NCBI RefSeq assembly: GCF_000003815.2
Contig: NC_049981.1
Location: forward strand, 30,792,511-30,856,510
Direction of reading: 5' to 3'
Origin: Branchiostoma floridae
Taxonomy: Eukaryota > Chordata > Leptocardii > Amphioxiformes > Branchiostomatidae
Length of the DNA: 64,000 nucleotides
Part shown: in pieces, positions 1 to 11,955 of the stretch
Layout: each line of letters opens with the position of its first letter
Numbering within the stretch: the stretch's first letter is position 1
The notes under the pieces: model-generated
The model's input: the letters and a program-made list of their open reading frames with translations, nothing else
Databases searched by the model: none
What the model was told of the DNA's origin: nothing
Program-made: the position numbers and the translations under genes

Positions 1-2796
1 AGGCTCGACGGGCCCATCCTAGCCACCCTCTGTCGGAACACAAACACGTCAGTCTACCGCCGACGTAACGACCAAGTTTCCCAGGGCCCGGAAGATAAGT
101 CAGGACGGTGACGGCATACCTACTGTCCTGGGTTCTGGTGGTCTGGTGGTTGTTTTGACATGCCTGGGCAGTCAGCAAAGATGTGTGTTGTAAAAGGTGA
201 ACGCACGCTTACTCGCCCGGCGTGCGTTCACCATTCCATAAAACTAGCCCAGAGGGAACAGGGATATGTCCTAATCTCCGAAAGTATAATGTTGCAAACC
301 CACGTTGTTTCTATATTTAGGATATCAAGAGAATTCACATCTTATTAGCATCTTTTTGATCAAGAATTGAAGCAAGAAATGATATGCTTATAAAAGGTGC
401 AAATCAAATGTATGAGGGTATAGCGCCCTGTGCGATATAGTTTGGCGATTCTAAATATAAGCTCCAATTCTTCTTTGTGATTTGTTGATATCACTTCTAT
501 AAAAGCATTTCTGTGATTTAGAGCCCAGTATCTCAGGCGCTGTCCCGGCCCCATTAATAGTCATTGTTCCCCGCGTGCTTTATTTGCCCATGCAACAGGT
601 GAAAGAAGAGAGCAAATAAAAAGGGTTTTTAGGCTTAGCAAAGATTAAAGTCCACTGGAGAGAAGTGTCATTTCGCTTGGAGTGTGCCCACTCTCCGGTT
701 TCAGGTGAAGACGGGAAGGTAAACGGACATTTCTGCCGCACCTCAGAAGTCTAAATCTCCAAAGTCACACAATTGTTAAACTCCTGCACTTTACAACACA
801 ACAGTACTGTACTCTGTGATTGCGACCACTACTAGGAAGTCGATAGCTGGTTTGGGACATAAGCTGTGCCTTAATTTTTGAGTAGCAGCATGGTATAACT
901 TACACTTGATAGGTAACAACATCCCCTCTGAAGAATTTAAACTCCTAGAAATACCACCAAAGGAATGCTTCAAATCCAAGATTTTCCCGGCCCAGCCTTT
1001 TGACCACATCCTCCATCGTTCAAATCCTACCCAGAGAAACTAGGAATCGCACAAATCCGTTGAAGACTTTTCAAATCAAGATACCCTGGTAAAAAAAAGA
1101 AAACTACAACGACGAAAACATGGCCACCTAGCCAGGGGTAAATATGCACCCTGGCCTACCTGTGTGGTATGTACATTTCCTTAGCAAACACCATTAAAGA
1201 GTCATTACGTGCTTCAGACGTTGTCGGTGAGGGCTGGGCAAGCAATGCTCCACAAATGTGTGCAGTTTATGGTCTCCGAGAGGCAAGGATATGGCCAAGT
1301 TTGTTTTTTCCTAGACCAGGCATGGTTTGAAAGCCATTTCCTCTGTTATAATTTAGGATACCCTATAATATTGCAGGAAGGTAGATGTCAGGCAAAGATG
1401 AAGAAAAGTTGCAAGTTGCAGCAACGATCTGAAAAATTTAAACAAATGCACATTTATTTGTGAAAATTATCTATTAAAAACGGAAATTTGCAAATAACTT
1501 TTAGAAGTACTGTGAAACATTAAGAAAAGCAAGTTCTTTCTTAATTCTATGATTAGAATGTTTGATTGCTTGGTCTCCTGTGGGAGGGGGGCAAGGGAAG
1601 GTCACTCCAAGGTTGTGAGGTCAGCAGCCTTACTACTGTCCACCTGACAGGTGACCAGCTAGCATAATCTCCAAGCAGATGTCGGGGGAGAGCTTAACAT
1701 GTTTATTCTAACTTTATCTGTAGGAAGGGAGGATGCTACTGCTTATGCCACACAGATCCCAGATGGCATACTTTTTTAAAAACCCTCCAATAATGGACAC
1801 TATCAGAGTAGAGAACGTGCAATTACGATCCCCAGCCATGATTACAAAGTCTGTTAGCCGCTGAGATGTGCCTAAGTACACTTAATAACACCTAATCATC
1901 TCAACCAGTGACTCCTGAATTTATGTAGTTCCTAATATTGACATTAGGTCGGCATGTCTCCGTATGGTGGGTTCCTTTTGATCTCTCCCACCTGCCTTTT
2001 GTTACCTGTCGTTAACTCACCTTGAATCCCAGCCAAGATCATAATGTATAATTAGTTATCCTTGCTCCTCCTGCTATTTTTTGGTGCATCTGTCATGTTA
2101 TATATTCCTGATGGTACACAGGAGCCATGCCTCCCTCCTATTAAGTCTTAAAAACCTGCGCCACTCCGCTTGTCTTCTCTTCAAATTACTGTCTTGGACG
2201 TGGATTTTAAGACCTTAAAAGCTAGACTCCGTTACTTCTAATTATACTTTTACATAATGCCGGTATGTTGGGGAACTGTTTTTACGACGTCTGAGGGGAA
2301 AGACTGAACGTTAATTGAAGATTGTAGATTATCTGTTTTTGTATTCATTGCCTGGTTTTACTGTCGTTTGGTGTAACACACAGGGTTCGAAATACACATA
2401 CGTAACTTGCAATTTGCACATAATTTTCGAGATTTGCATGTAAAAATATTCTGAACTTACAATATTGCATGTTGAAAATACCTGGCCTATAGTAAAATAG
2501 TGAGGAATTAGACACCCTACTCTTAGACAGAACGACATATGGACGTCTGTCTTTTTCCTTTTCTTGTTTTTGCCGGTAATTTTCTCCGGTAGCTTCACTA
2601 GATGTAATCAAAATTCGCAGATCCAAGCTAGCGATCCTCGCCTAATCCAATCGCCGCCTAGTCTTATTTTACATGTAAGTTTTTCAAAATGCCATAAAAG
2701 GTTTGCCAACTTCTTTGTAGCAAAAAAAAGTATTTCGATCCCTGCACACCAGCTTCATTGGAACATGGTAAGTATAATGATAGGGAAGATGGGAAA
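1..2796. other. Unassigned noncoding DNA
   Basis: No recognisable exon or full mobile element. The first 200 bases and 540-620 are GC-richer and unique. CACCTGACAGGTG lies at 1641-1653 and a MITE end at 1665. The rest is AT-rich with only short chance frames. Confidence 0.5.
1665..1680. mobile_element. Solitary end of MITE family 1
   Basis: The 16 bases TAATCTCCAAGCAGAT match the terminus of the elements at 7322 and 39816. I see no partner end nearby, so this is a truncated copy or a chance match. Confidence 0.4.
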
Positions 2797-2985
2797 GTCA
2801 AAACTACCCAAGAAGACCAGTCAGGGTGTGGTCTTTCTGTACAGGTGGTCCATACAATCAGGCTTCTTTATGTTTGTAAGGTTTGATAGGTCAGATTATC
2901 AAAAGGGACCACAAGAAAGTAGTCACATTGGCAAAGTATTCCTTAAGTAGAGGTGGTCACTTATACTAGTTTTAGTTTGAGTTTA
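2797..2985. mobile_element. Dispersed TACAGTCAAA-family repeat, copy
   Basis: It contains GTCAAAACTACCCAAGAAGA, a GGACCAC block, TAGAGGTGGTCACTT and a degenerate right end. It shares this order with copies at 37538, 40298, 49750 and 51473. Family termini are TACAGTCAAAACTG and its inverse CAGGTTTGACTGTA, so the family is a terminal-inverted-repeat type without coding capacity. Confidence 0.7.
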
Positions 2986-3797
2986 TGGGTTTTACTGTAC
3001 TTACATGCATTCTTTGCACAAAATTTAGTAACAGTTGTGTTTTTTTAAACCATTAAATTCTGAAGAAATACACCGCAAAAGGTGCTGAAATTTTGTGCAT
3101 TGTTTACCAGTGAGAACATCGTTTCCAACTGTCAATATGATATGTCACATGTGACTCATATAGCAGATATAATGACTACCCTTGTCCGCAGTTCTATGAC
3201 AGACGTCAGTTTTGACACAAGACAGGCTCAAGTCTTGTTCCTCTTCTCGTGAGAAAACATTTTAATTCTTGGATGTTTGGAAGAAATGCTTTCAATGCCC
3301 TGTCAGTTTTGTTTATTGGCTTGCTACGTGTAACAATTTTATAGTGTTATGTAAGGTAGTTAAATCACGAGTCTTGAATACTATCATTTATTTGTTGGTT
3401 AAATTCAACTACATAGTGAAAGGAACTTTCTGCCTGTATTAATAGATGTCCTGTTTTTAAAATAGTCACTACTAAAAGTGAATAAAAACATGAATTTGAA
3501 AATAATTTTAAAGTGTTTGTTGTTTTCACATCCAGCTAAAAGTTGTCCCGTAATCTATGACACCCCCAAACAAAGGCAAAAGTGTCCAGACCACCATATT
3601 TGTTAGTCTCTACCAGACTGACTAACCTGGCTGTTATAGGGAGAATAATTTGCTACCAGAGGAGTTGGTCGGCCAGGAAGCATGAACTTAAGTGTTGTTG
3701 ATTGACTCCCCTGGCCAATTTTCCAATTTTTTGCCGAATTGTACGATCCCATACCCCATAGGAAGGCCTAGTGAAGGCTACATATTTGTGCTGTCCT

Positions 3798-3811
3798 CCC
3801 CCCCCCCCCCC
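3798..3811. repeat. Poly-C tract
   Basis: An uninterrupted run of 14 C, in a C-rich context that continues as CAACACCCTCCCC. A similar run of 13 C lies at 16421-16433. Confidence 0.95.
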
Positions 3812-4230
3812 AACACCCTCCCCTCTCTGGCAAAAATTAGTCCAACATTGCGACCTACAAAGGCCCCCTAATAACTGTCTTGTACCCTGACCTCTCCTTG
3901 CCCTTTTGTCGAACCAACCTCGTCCGCGCCAACCCCGCCTAATTGTCTCATCACAGACTGATTTCCTCACTTCTATAACATCGGCTTGCTTTCACGATCG
4001 TCTCCCGGATCACCGTAAGCGAATTCCGATCAATTCGGAACAAATTCCTCCCAAGTCTGGATCGGCAGTTCGGCAATTAATGTCGCAACGGAACGAGCAG
4101 AATTCCTTCCAATCAAGGAGGATTTGATTATCTCGTCGTCGAGGCGTAATTGTGGCTCTTGAGCTCCTTGTAATCAAGTTAGTTGAACGTGGAGCCTCTT
4201 ACGGTAGACAATTTAGGTTGTTCCATCCTC

Positions 4231-4247
4231 CAGACTGCAAGTCTGGG
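4231..4247. other. Perfect small hairpin
   Basis: CCAGACTGCAAGTCTGG has seven-base perfect arms around GCA, inside the unique GC-richer island 3890-4250. Confidence 0.5.
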
Positions 4248-4642
4248 GCGTAACAACATTAAAGAGGGGTCGCCCTCTGCCGACATTATTTGATTGGTAA
4301 TGATGCGCAGTTCTTCTAACTGCTTGCCTTTTGAATTTTGAAGTTGACGTTTCTAACATATCCCATGTAGCAAATAGCATGTAGCATCTACAATTATGTA
4401 TTTAGTTTCAGGATAAAGTAAGGTATTGCGATGAAGGATAGACATCCAGGTAATAAGATATGCCAAACAACAATTTACGGTCATTTGAAACGTTTCCAAA
4501 AATCACATCCAGTTATCAAAGTACTAGTTTTGTAATTGTTATTTGGTGTTAAGTAAGGTTTTCTGTGATAGGTATGCATCTGGACATGACATATTATTGT
4601 ATTCTTTTTCTGCTCAACTGTATTTTTCCTTTTAAAGTACTG

Positions 4643-4700
4643 TACAGTCTAACCAGTGTACAGTACCACCTCTACATGTAGATAACCTGCCCCATTTGAA
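4643..4700. mobile_element. TACAGTCAAA-family fragment
   Basis: TACAGTCTAACCAGTGTACA followed by ACCACCTCTACATGTAGATA and CCTGCCCCATTTGAA matches the end of this family, most closely the fragment at 50609. Confidence 0.5.
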
Positions 4701-4877
4701 GCATAGTTCTTACGTGTTGACTTAAACTTTTTCTGAATGGTACAGCACACAAAGAGCAAGCATTACCTATGACTAGGTCTAAGCCCTTTGTTAAAGATCC
4801 CCTTTCTTCATTTATCCTGTAAAATTGCTCCTGGTCAGGCAATGTCTTCGTCATCAGCAAGAGTCATAACTACTGGG

Positions 4878-4891
4878 GTTGCCCCGGCAAC
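4878..4891. promoter_or_regulatory. RFX X-box palindrome
   Basis: GTTGCCCCGGCAAC is a perfect 6+2+6 inverted repeat matching the RFX consensus GTTGCC-N2-GGCAAC. It is followed by AAG, as are the sites at 15037 and 44108. Binding is inferred. Confidence 0.55.
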
Positions 4892-5928
4892 AAGACTATT
4901 ATGGGTTAGGCCATCGAATGTATTGGTTCTAATGTTGGTAAACTTGTTGAACTAGGAATTCAACTTGAAAACTGAGGGGAAAATCTGTATTTTGGAATGC
5001 AAAGTTATCAGGGGGTGGATGATGTCAGATTCAAGGTTTCCTCCTTACCGTTTCCTTTCGCTTTCACAAGTTTCTCTAAGAATTGTCCAAGGAGAAGGAA
5101 TAATGTGAATTTTTGAGGCTGGTTGAATGAAGTAGTAAAAGAGAGCTTCTGGCTTACCTGGGACCTTCAGTGAAAGAAACAGTGCAGGAATGTAGGGAGG
5201 GTAACGCTATCCTTTCTTAAAGACTGAGATTAGGACCATTTCTATGGCAACTTTAGCCCCTTGATCCCCTTAAGGAGCTGATATCATCCCTTAAGACCCT
5301 GACCTGATCTTAGAAAGGTCAGTTGCGTAGTACAACCTAATGTCGAGGATCACTTCTGGGAGCACTAGAACAACAAACTTATTTTAATGTGGGGAATCGA
5401 CCCTCCCGGTTTCAACTCCTGGTGTTGGTTGTCAGAAATGGAAGCCCTTTGCAGAACGATCTGTTTATTCAAGTTTTTAATTCTTGTGTAAACCACCTTA
5501 ACATCGTTTTAGGAGCATTGTTTTGTATGGTCTTAGTACAGTATAAGGCTAAAGCTTCATGATATTGTAGCTGCATTATTTCATCAAGTAAATAATGAGT
5601 TTGCCTAAGGATTTTGCCCAGAAGGAAAACAAAGGAAAATTGTTATTCGACAAGTTGGGAAAAGTGAGGTGCTCAACTTGAGAATAGGTTTGGAATAGTG
5701 GGATTAAAAAACATATTAGTCAAGTGGTTGTCTTACTTGTATCATGTCTTGAATTGTTATGTTAAGTGCAGTGGCTTACCTTTGACTGACTATCTTGACG
5801 ATGAGACAAGTCGAGAGTAACTTTATGACATTTGTCAAAGCATGATAAATTCCTCATGTTTCCAAGATAAATCAGCTTTTATGGAGTAACACAAGAAAAG
5901 AACGCAACTCCTCTCTGCTCTTTTATGT

Positions 5929-5940
5929 AGGTCAAGGTCA
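5929..5940 (+). promoter_or_regulatory. Nuclear-receptor half-site pair (DR0)
   Basis: AGGTCAAGGTCA is two adjacent half-sites. It includes TCAAGGTCA, the extended monomer site of the NR5A/ERR type. Confidence 0.4.
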
Positions 5941-5984
5941 TAACTTGTTGACCCTGAAGTTCATCGTGATCCACTGTTGAATGG

Positions 5985-6012
5985 GGAGTAGGGTGGGTGG
6001 GGGTGGGGGGCA
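5985..6012 (+). other. G-quadruplex-capable tract
   Basis: GGGG, GGG, GGG, GGGGG and GGGGGG runs are separated by one to four bases, enough for a four-tetrad stack. Seen in sequence only. Confidence 0.6.
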
Positions 6013-6299
6013 AGAGATTGCAATGATTTGGGGCTAATCTATCTTTTTTTTTCCACTCAACTCCCCAAACCTGCTTTAGATGTACATTGTACTAGAAATG
6101 AAACTTAGGGCCAGATTTCATCAGTTCCCTGAGTAATCTTGTTGGTTAGTTTTGAGATTTGAGAGCAGTTCTGGAGCTTGTCATCATTCAAGTAATACTG
6201 ATATAACGTTACTTAAACTTAAACATTACAAGTAGATCAACATACGTATTTTAGTAGCATTACTCACTGACTGGTTCAGCAAAACTAACCTAAATGAGA

Positions 6300-6640
6300 T
6301 GGCATCAGAAGTTCTAAAAGAAAACATGGAGCTGGTTCTGAGACTTGATTCAAATAATACAGATGTACTTTAAATAATGGAAACAGAATGTTTTATTGTA
6401 GTATTGTAGCATCTCTGTTTCAGCAATACTTCAGATTTCATCAACACAAATTCTAAACCAAAACATGGCGCTAGTTGTGAGGCCTGCTGGAATTGTCATG
6501 ATTCAAGTAATACAGATATACTTTTGATGATATAAACAGAATGTAGTAATTGTAGTATAGTAGCATCACTGTTTCAATAGATCTAACACTTCAGATTTCA
6601 TCAACACAAGTTCTAAACCAAAACATGTTGCTAGTTGTGA
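6300..6640. repeat. 140-160-bp tandem repeat, three copies
   Basis: AAAACATGG lies at 6321, 6460 and 6620, each copy with TTCTAAA before it and an AATACAGATRTACTTT block after the first two. The first copy is more diverged. Confidence 0.8.
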
Positions 6641-6730
6641 GGCCTGCTGGAATTGTCATCATCAGCCTCCCTCCCACCCACCTAATGATTCCCACCTGGG
6701 AGCTGCCTACAGAGCACCAATTACCCAGGA

Positions 6731-7095
6731 ACATAATCAATTATGCACGCTCGTTACCAGACAAACAAAGGTCCCTTCCACTGCTGCACTTCCCCAGGTG
6801 GTTTTTCAGTTCGGAAAGTAAAGTGAAAAGTAAAGTAACTTTCCAGTTGGTGCATACTATTTGTCCATGGAATCTCTTTTTGTCTTGGATGAACTTTATG
6901 GAGTTGAGTTATACACATAATCAATTATGCACACTTGTTTCCAAACAAACAAAGGTCCCTTCCACCACAGCACTTCCCCAGCTGGTTTTCCAGTTCGGAA
7001 AGTAAAGTAACTTTCCAGTTGGTGCATACGGTTGTCTATTGTCTATGGAATCTCTTTTTGTCTTGGATGATGTTCATGTATGAAGTTGAGTTACA
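6731..7095. repeat. 184-bp tandem duplication
   Basis: ACATAATCAATTATGCAC starts at 6731 and 6915. Both copies contain CAAACAAAGGTCCCTTCCAC, AGTTCGGAAAGTAAAGT and GGAATCTCTTTTTGTCTTGG. Confidence 0.92.
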
Positions 7096-7321
7096 ATATT
7101 GTTTAGGGAGGTTAGTTGAGTGTGAAACCTCTGTACCTAAAACAATAAAAGAACCCATCACACTTAGGCCTTTTTGATTTCCTGTAAATCATAGGGAATT
7201 CCGTCATATTCACGAGACATCAAGAAAGATAAAAACGATTAAAAAGGAGAGGCTGAAAACAGCCAGGGCCTAACCTATGCTTGGAGAGTACTTTTCACGC
7301 CCTGGTAAAGGTAGGAAAGAG

Positions 7322-7477
7322 TAATCTCCAAGCAGACCCTATGGTAGCATAAGATAGTATCAAAAGCTGGCAGAGGAGTGAAGCCGGCCTAGGAGTGTGT
7401 TTGGCTACCGGGCAAATGGACACCTCTTGGCCAGTTTGGTACTATTTTATGCCATTGTAGGATCTGCTTGGAGATTA
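7322..7477. mobile_element. MITE family 1, copy A (156 bp)
   Basis: It starts TAATCTCCAAGCAGACCCTA and ends with the inverted match GATCTGCTTGGAGATTA. It is bounded by the perfect 8-bp duplication GGAAAGAG (7314-7321, 7478-7485). The terminal repeats extend about 40 bp with mismatches and include GCATAAGATAGTA. There is no coding capacity. The duplication size fits hAT, or Mutator-like if the true size is nine. Confidence 0.88.
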
Positions 7478-7730
7478 GGAAAGAGTCCGGTTATAAGAAC
7501 CCAGTATTCCAGATGGCTGGTGCCGCCAGTGGAGCACATCCTTGTGGGCTTAGCCTGCACTTACCACTGTATACAGGAGGGGGAGGTGCTTTTGTGTGGT
7601 CTGACTTTTATAGAGCTGGCCAGCCCAAAAGTGACCTACATTAGCTGGTCAGAATTAAACTGTTAGAATTTCACAGGTCAAATTACATGCCTGGCTAGTC
7701 ATGGGTTTGTTCCTTCAGTCAGTCAGTCTT

Positions 7731-7762
7731 TCATTCATTCATTCATTCATTCATTCATTCAT
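7731..7762. repeat. (CATT)n microsatellite
   Basis: About eight CATT units, preceded by three CAGT units. Confidence 0.97.
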
Positions 7763-8815
7763 ATTGGCATGTGTCCAGTTTCCAAATTTTGCCTTTTTCG
7801 TCTCATAATTTGCATCATTGAAGAAAAGATAAGACAAAATTCTATACGGTTAGTATTAATCATTGTACAGTATATATAATAGGAGCAGTTTCAATTGGAG
7901 CGACACTCCTGCCTAACTGAAGGACTCTACTGATCCCTACTCTTCTCATAATTCAATCACTCTGCTCCTTTCAATCAATTTGAACAATATGTTGAGTCCT
8001 TGCTAAATCAAAAACATAGAACATAAATGATGTTGCGAACGGCAAACAAGTCGCCCTTCTTGACGATTATGCCTGGGTTCTTTGCTCCCTATAGTGCCTC
8101 TGAAGACAAACCGAACTGCTCTAACATCTTCCACAACCTCCTCAACCACCACTTGTGATAATGTGGTACAGACTGCCACAAAGGCCCCCTGCTAGCCCTG
8201 TTTGTTTCCTTGTTATTTTCTTCTCCATTTTCAGCAGTAAAACTGGTCATTCAGGGGTTCCCTAATGACCGAGGAGTCTCCTGTTTATGGCAGCAGATAA
8301 TGTCTTAATTAACCTCCCGCTGTTAAAGTATATGTGGTGGTAGACAGGAGATTGAAAATGGCTGAGTGTAACTGTTACTCAAATTTATATTTGGAGACAC
8401 CGACGTTTCTTCCTGCAAATGTTCTAATGTTACAGTTAGAAAGATGTTTCTGAAGTTTAATTAATTGATTGATTGACTAAGTCATAAACAGCGTATCGTT
8501 CATAGCATCTGATGCTGTAAAAAAACTTTGAGCTATTCCAGATCATGTAATGATTATATAACAACTGATGAAGTTGTTTTTTCTCATGTGTAGTTATATT
8601 ACGGTATACAGCATGTAACAAAAACACTTGTAGCATTGCCACAATGTTTGCATAATTTTTCAGGGTAATAAACGCCGAGAGACACAAAAAATGACACGTC
8701 AGTCTCGCTAAACAAAACTCTGCACGCTCGAGAAGGTTCTGACGTCGGTAATCACACAAACGCCTGTTTGAGGCCAGGTCACTTTTCCAGCGCCCTAGGC
8801 TGGAAGAGTCTTACT

Positions 8816-8869
8816 TAATCCGCTGGATTAGACATCACAGGGTTTTCTTCCTGCGGAGGTCAGAGGTCA
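8816..8869. promoter_or_regulatory. K50 homeodomain palindrome plus DR1
   Basis: TAATCCGCTGGATTA (8816-8830) is two inverted K50-type (Otx/Pitx/Gsc-like) sites. AGGTCAGAGGTCA (8857-8869) is a perfect nuclear-receptor direct repeat with one-base spacing. Both fall in a GC-richer unique segment, 8760-8895. This looks like a compact regulatory module; function is inferred. Confidence 0.45.
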
Positions 8870-9543
8870 CGGAACCCGTGTCTGCGTGATTGGTCGCTGA
8901 AAGTACAGAATGAGATTTTTTTATAGCTAATGCAAAATACTGAAGTATAATCAGAAAAATTTCCTGATTGTATATTACCTCAGGCTACATTACAATTGTA
9001 GCAGACATCTTGCATACTTCAGAAAATAATACAAATGCCATATGACATTTTTTTTAATGCAAAAATCTTAAGATAGAATATTTGATAAGAAAGCAAAGAT
9101 AAAATTCTAAGATTCATTGTGCAAGAGGGTTCGAACTCGGACTGCAGTCGAACTCGAAGCTTATTTTTTTGTTTGCAAAACAAGCTGGATATGAGCAAAT
9201 ATTTGCTTACATTTAGTGGTTTTGCTATTTGTGCCAAACACTTGACGGCATGTTCTATACCCAGATGTCTACCCAAGCCAAGAAGATGTTATCTACAACC
9301 TATAGAAAACTTCTTTCTTCTTAAAATTTCACCAACATTCTAACGACAATCCCCCAATTACGCCAGGTAGATTTCTGCCTGTTTGTTGGGGTCGCCATTA
9401 CGAGTGGTAATGTCCCCTTGCCCGAGGGCTGGCCCGCTAAATAGTGTGTTGATGGGGCATGGTTTGTGTCAGGGCTTTGTTGGGAGGGAGGCCGGGTCTG
9501 ACAGGATGACAACACCTGTGAAAGACTGTCATTAGCCGCCATT

Positions 9544-10020
9544 GTTCTGCCCAACATGTGAGGGAGAGCGGCATTCCTGCTGCAACTCTGAGGTCACAAG
9601 ACGGGGGACTTCGAGTTTAATCTTGACGTTCTTTTTAACTGATAAATATTGTATATTGAACAACAGAAATAGAAGTACAATACGACAATGTAGAGTTCTG
9701 TCCAACATGTGAGGGAGAGCAGCATTCCTCCTCCAACTCTGAGGTCACAAGAATGAGACTTCCAGTTTAATCTTGACCTTCTTTTTAACTGATAAATATT
9801 GTATATTGAACAACAGAAATAGAAGTACAATACGACAACATAGAGTTCTGCCTAACATGTGAGGATGAGCGGCATTCCTGCTGAAACTCTGAGGTCACAA
9901 GACTGAGACTTCCAGTGTAATCTTGACCTTCTTTTTAACGGATAAAATTTGTATATTGAACAACAGAAATAGAAGTACAATACGACAACATAGAGTTCTG
10001 TCCAACATGTGAGGGAGAGT
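9544..10020. repeat. 150-bp tandem repeat, three copies plus remnants
   Basis: TTCTGYCCAACATGTGAGG recurs with starts near 9545, 9696, 9846 and 9996, a period of 150-151 bp. Units share CTCTGAGGTCACAAGA and TATATTGAACAACAGAAATA. Degenerate related sequence continues to about 10460, with an insertion near 10020-10090. Confidence 0.93.
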
Positions 10021-11941
10021 TACACTATTGCTATTTCAGTAATATAGCAGTTGTGGCAATAAAGCTATAATAGACAACAATGTCTTTCATACAAGCTTGC
10101 AGGAAATCCTGCTGCAACTCCTGAGGTCACAAAAACGGGGACTAGACTTCGAGTTTCGAGATCTTGACATTCTTGTACACTGAAAAAATATTAGTAGAAA
10201 ATGTACAATATAGCAACATAAAAGGAAGTCTGCTCTTTTGATTAATACGTGAACTCTAACTGTGCATTGTGTAGAATTATTACAAGTGTCAACAGACAGA
10301 GACTAAGCATTTCTGTGGCAACTGAGGTCACAAGACTGGGGATTTTGAGTTTTGAGATCTTGACCTTCATTTTAACTGAAAAAAGATATGTTGAACGACA
10401 GAAACAAAAGTCGATACAACTGTTATTACAACAACATAGAAGGAAGCTTGCTCTTTCAATTGACACATATATCAAAACTGAAATGTGTAGAATTATTACA
10501 AGTATCAACAAATGGGGACTTATTAAAGTTGGAGTTGCAAAAAGTGTCTTGTAAACTGTATAAACTGTAAACTTGTTGGAAAGAAGATACACTGTGCCCC
10601 AACCTATGGGGAGTCATGCTTTTCCAAATGACTTCTTTGAAATTTAGACTTTCGACTGTTTGCCAGGCAATCAAATACTGTATTAGTGCAGGCAGGGCAG
10701 TGACCTTGGTTAGTAACTGTCAACAGTATAAGTATGACCTTCAAAACAAGTTCCTACAAGCTTGTATGAATCATTTTGTAATCAGTGAATGCTCTGCCAT
10801 AATGATGATGATGGATCAGAAAGACATTGTTTTGTATTATAGCTTTATTGCCACGACTATCATATTACAGAAATAGCAATAGTGTAGCACAGTAATCTTT
10901 AATTGCAAAACTAGCAATGGTTTGAGACCTTGGAAAGAAAGAAGAACATGTACTTCAAAAAAATGTGAACGGTAGTGAAACATGGAAAGGTATTGTCAGC
11001 TGTCAAGGTGTGTTACAAACTTTCACTCTCAGTGCCTCTTCAGGTGTGATCAACGTGTAACGTACGAACCAAGAAAGGTTTGAATATAGGGTGAGGAACA
11101 TCCAAAACTGATAGATGCAAACCGCCAAAGACTGGTTCAAACACTCCTGTTGTAAAGATGTTGTTTATCCTCGTAAACGTCAGCCTGGCTTTGTTATTTG
11201 GAGGCTGACAGACGTTTGGTTGGTTTGCTTCGTCCGTACCGTCCTGCGCGTAGTTTAGCCCGTGAGCTGTGTGATTCGATTACCCGCACGTATAGCCCGA
11301 GGAGTAGACTGGAGCTAGCCAAGCGGACATCAGCAAAGGGAGCAGATGTGCAGGGCACAGTGCTAGACTTAAATCCGATTGGCATCGATTTCTCTCCACA
11401 CGAGGAAAGGTTATAAGAATGGCTGTATAATTAGGACCTGTACCTGTACAGTTGAATTGTTAAGGTCCAGAGCTGAACGTCAGGTGTACCTGTACCTGAA
11501 CAAATTAAAATGCTAGTGTATTCCTTTTTTTTTTAAATCCCGTCTCAAAGATGACTCCTGTCTCAATCTTGACCATTTAGCACTTGGAGTTGAATATCAC
11601 TAAAAAGTGTGAAAACTGCCATTTTGATGTTAAATGTCTCCTCAAATAAGGATAACAATAACAATTAACTTCAAAAAGACTAGGTTTGTCAATGTGTGTA
11701 AGTTATAAACTTGTTTTGGTTAAGGTCCAGACCTGTACCTGAAATTTGTAGCTACACAGTCCTACTACTAATAGGCATTATAATAAACGACAGTTTTGGG
11801 CGCGTGCTGAGAACGGTTGGCATGCCTGGCTTTCCCGGCTACAGCTCACGACCCCTACAAGGTTCGAGTGTAAGGGACACTGCCCCAAACACGCAGCAAA
11901 ACAAACACTAAACAGTCCGCCGCATAATGCCCCGACTTTCG

Positions 11942-11955
11942 GTTGCCATGACAAC
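11942..11955. promoter_or_regulatory. RFX X-box
   Basis: GTTGCCATGACAAC has one mismatch to the palindromic RFX consensus. It is near the 3' edge of a GC-richer unique stretch. Confidence 0.5.

Larger units (their letters stand above)
2986..6299. other. Unassigned noncoding DNA with one unique island
   Basis: 3890-4250 is a GC-richer, unique, non-repetitive island with several TAAT/ATTA cores and the hairpin at 4231. The remainder holds the poly-C tract, a TACAGTCAAA fragment, an RFX site, a DR0 site and a G-rich tract. No gene recognised. Confidence 0.45.
7486..9543. other. Unassigned noncoding DNA
   Basis: It holds the CATT microsatellite and the K50/DR1 module at 8760-8895. No coding sequence recognised; the short open frames lack codon-level or motif support. 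Confidence 0.45.

Noticed and set aside
9126-9140. GGTTCGAACTC resembling a tRNA B box
   Set aside because: No A box at a suitable distance upstream and no cloverleaf.
9594-9830. A repetitive minus-strand 78-codon frame
   Set aside because: It lies within the 150-bp tandem array and simply translates two units.
11198-11416. Open frames on both strands in a GC-richer island
   Set aside because: Neither translation resembles a known protein and the opposite strands are equally open, which fits base composition.
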